Positions 6,298 to 6,545 of a DNA stretch of 6,545 nt are shown here, piece by piece; the stretch's first letter is position 1, and each line of letters begins with the position of its first letter. The DNA comes from Paenibacillus sp. (GTDB lineage: Bacteria > Bacillota > Bacilli > Paenibacillales > NBRC-103111), in assembly GCA_029239545.1 (NCBI GenBank), contig JARBUQ010000276.1, positions 1 through 6,545 of the forward strand. Direction: 5' to 3'. Both the position numbers and the translations under genes were made by a program. The notes beneath the pieces were generated by a model. It had not been told where the DNA came from and searched no databases. It worked only from the letters and a program-made list of their open reading frames with translations.

Positions 6298-6350
6298 ATA
6301 AAAATTATTCAAAATAACACTTGCAATGAGGACAAGCTTTATGCTATCTT
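6298..6350 (+). promoter_or_regulatory. rRNA operon promoter with UP-like element
   Basis: TTGCAA at 6321-6326 and TATCTT at 6345-6350 are 18 bases apart. TG at 6342-6343 makes an extended -10 (TGNTATNNT). Bases 6298-6319 are nearly all A/T, with A-tract, T-tract and A-tract blocks resembling the UP element that binds the alpha C-terminal domain. The expected start falls near 6356-6358 within GGT. A G start would fit GTP-sensitive rRNA initiation as known in B. subtilis. Assignment rests on sequence and on position 138-190 bases before 16S. Confidence 0.7.
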
Positions 6351-6355
6351 ATATA

Positions 6356-6487
6356 GGTCGCCGCTGAAACGGTGGTTACCAAGTTAGCTGATTGTTCCTT
6401 GAAAACTGAACAACGAACGTGCAAGTTTGAAGGTCTTCGGATCTTCAACAAAGCTAGACTCGTTATAGAGCAAGTCAAATTTCTACC
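6356..6487 (+). other. rRNA operon leader: two hairpins and boxA-like antitermination site
   Basis: Between the promoter and 16S lie three elements. First, GGT-CGCCG (6356-6363) pairs with CGGTG-GTT-ACC (6370-6380) around a CTGAAA loop. Second, TGTTCCTTGAAAACTG (6393-6408) resembles the Bacillales boxA region (TGYTCTTTGAAAA); TTGTTC and GAACAA flanking its core could also pair (6392-6397 with 6408-6413). Third, TTGAAGGTC (6427-6435) pairs with GATCTTCAA (6440-6448) through nine pairs closed by a UUCG tetraloop. No U-tract follows either hairpin, so they are leader or processing structures, not terminators. The strand pairing with the 16S 3' side cannot be seen in this window. Confidence 0.6.
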
Positions 6488-6545
6488 TTTATGGAGAGTT
6501 TGATCCTGGCTCAGGACGAACGCTGGCGGCGTGCCTAATACATGC
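6488..6545 (+). rRNA. rrs: 16S ribosomal RNA, 5' end (cut by window edge)
   Basis: Bases from 6495 carry the universal bacterial 16S start AGAGTTTGATCCTGGCTCAG, equivalent to E. coli position 8. The mature 5' end is therefore placed near 6488 by counting back 7 bases. The following GACGAACGCTGGCGGCGTGC and CTAATACATGC are the normal Firmicute continuation. Only 58 bases are present. Position after lysS matches the rRNA operon downstream of lysS in B. subtilis. The exact mature end depends on RNase processing and may differ by a few bases. Confidence 0.98.

Overview
The window looks like ordinary core chromosome of a Firmicute of the Paenibacillus type (Bacillales). The gene order pabC-folP-folB-folK-yazB-dusB, followed by lysS and an rRNA operon, is the arrangement known from Bacillus subtilis. 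Having greA between dusB and lysS fits what I recall of Paenibacillaceae. The first bases of the 16S gene also fit that group. The protein sequences and Shine-Dalgarno sites are typical of low-to-mid GC Gram-positives. I identify the organism from family knowledge, not from a database search.

Region 1 (1-2873) is the tail of a folate operon, all on the + strand with genes overlapping or nearly touching. PabC (5' end outside the window) makes 4-aminobenzoate. FolB and FolK turn dihydroneopterin into 6-hydroxymethyl-7,8-dihydropterin diphosphate. FolP joins that product to 4-aminobenzoate to give dihydropteroate. A 72-residue XRE-type DNA-binding protein (yazB) starts inside the end of folK.

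Region 2 (2881-3888) is dusB, a tRNA-dihydrouridine synthase, 7 bases after yazB and probably co-transcribed with it.

Region 3 (3889-4142) is a 254-base gap without a convincing gene. It carries an exact-consensus sigma-A promoter (TTGACA-17-TATAAT) and a leader of about 140 nt that can fold, upstream of greA (4143-4619). GreA is followed by a clear intrinsic terminator.

Region 4 (4721-6223) is lysS, the class II lysyl-tRNA synthetase, followed by a long perfect inverted repeat.

Region 5 (6298-6545) is the start of an rRNA operon: A/T-rich UP-like element, promoter with an extended -10, leader with a boxA-like site and two hairpins, and the first 58 bases of 16S rRNA.

The genes share a theme of supply to translation: folate for fMet-tRNA and nucleotides, tRNA modification, transcript cleavage, tRNA charging and rRNA. 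I found no mobile element, CRISPR array, tRNA gene or broken gene, and no convincing new system. The most interesting parts are non-coding: the greA leader and the rRNA control region.
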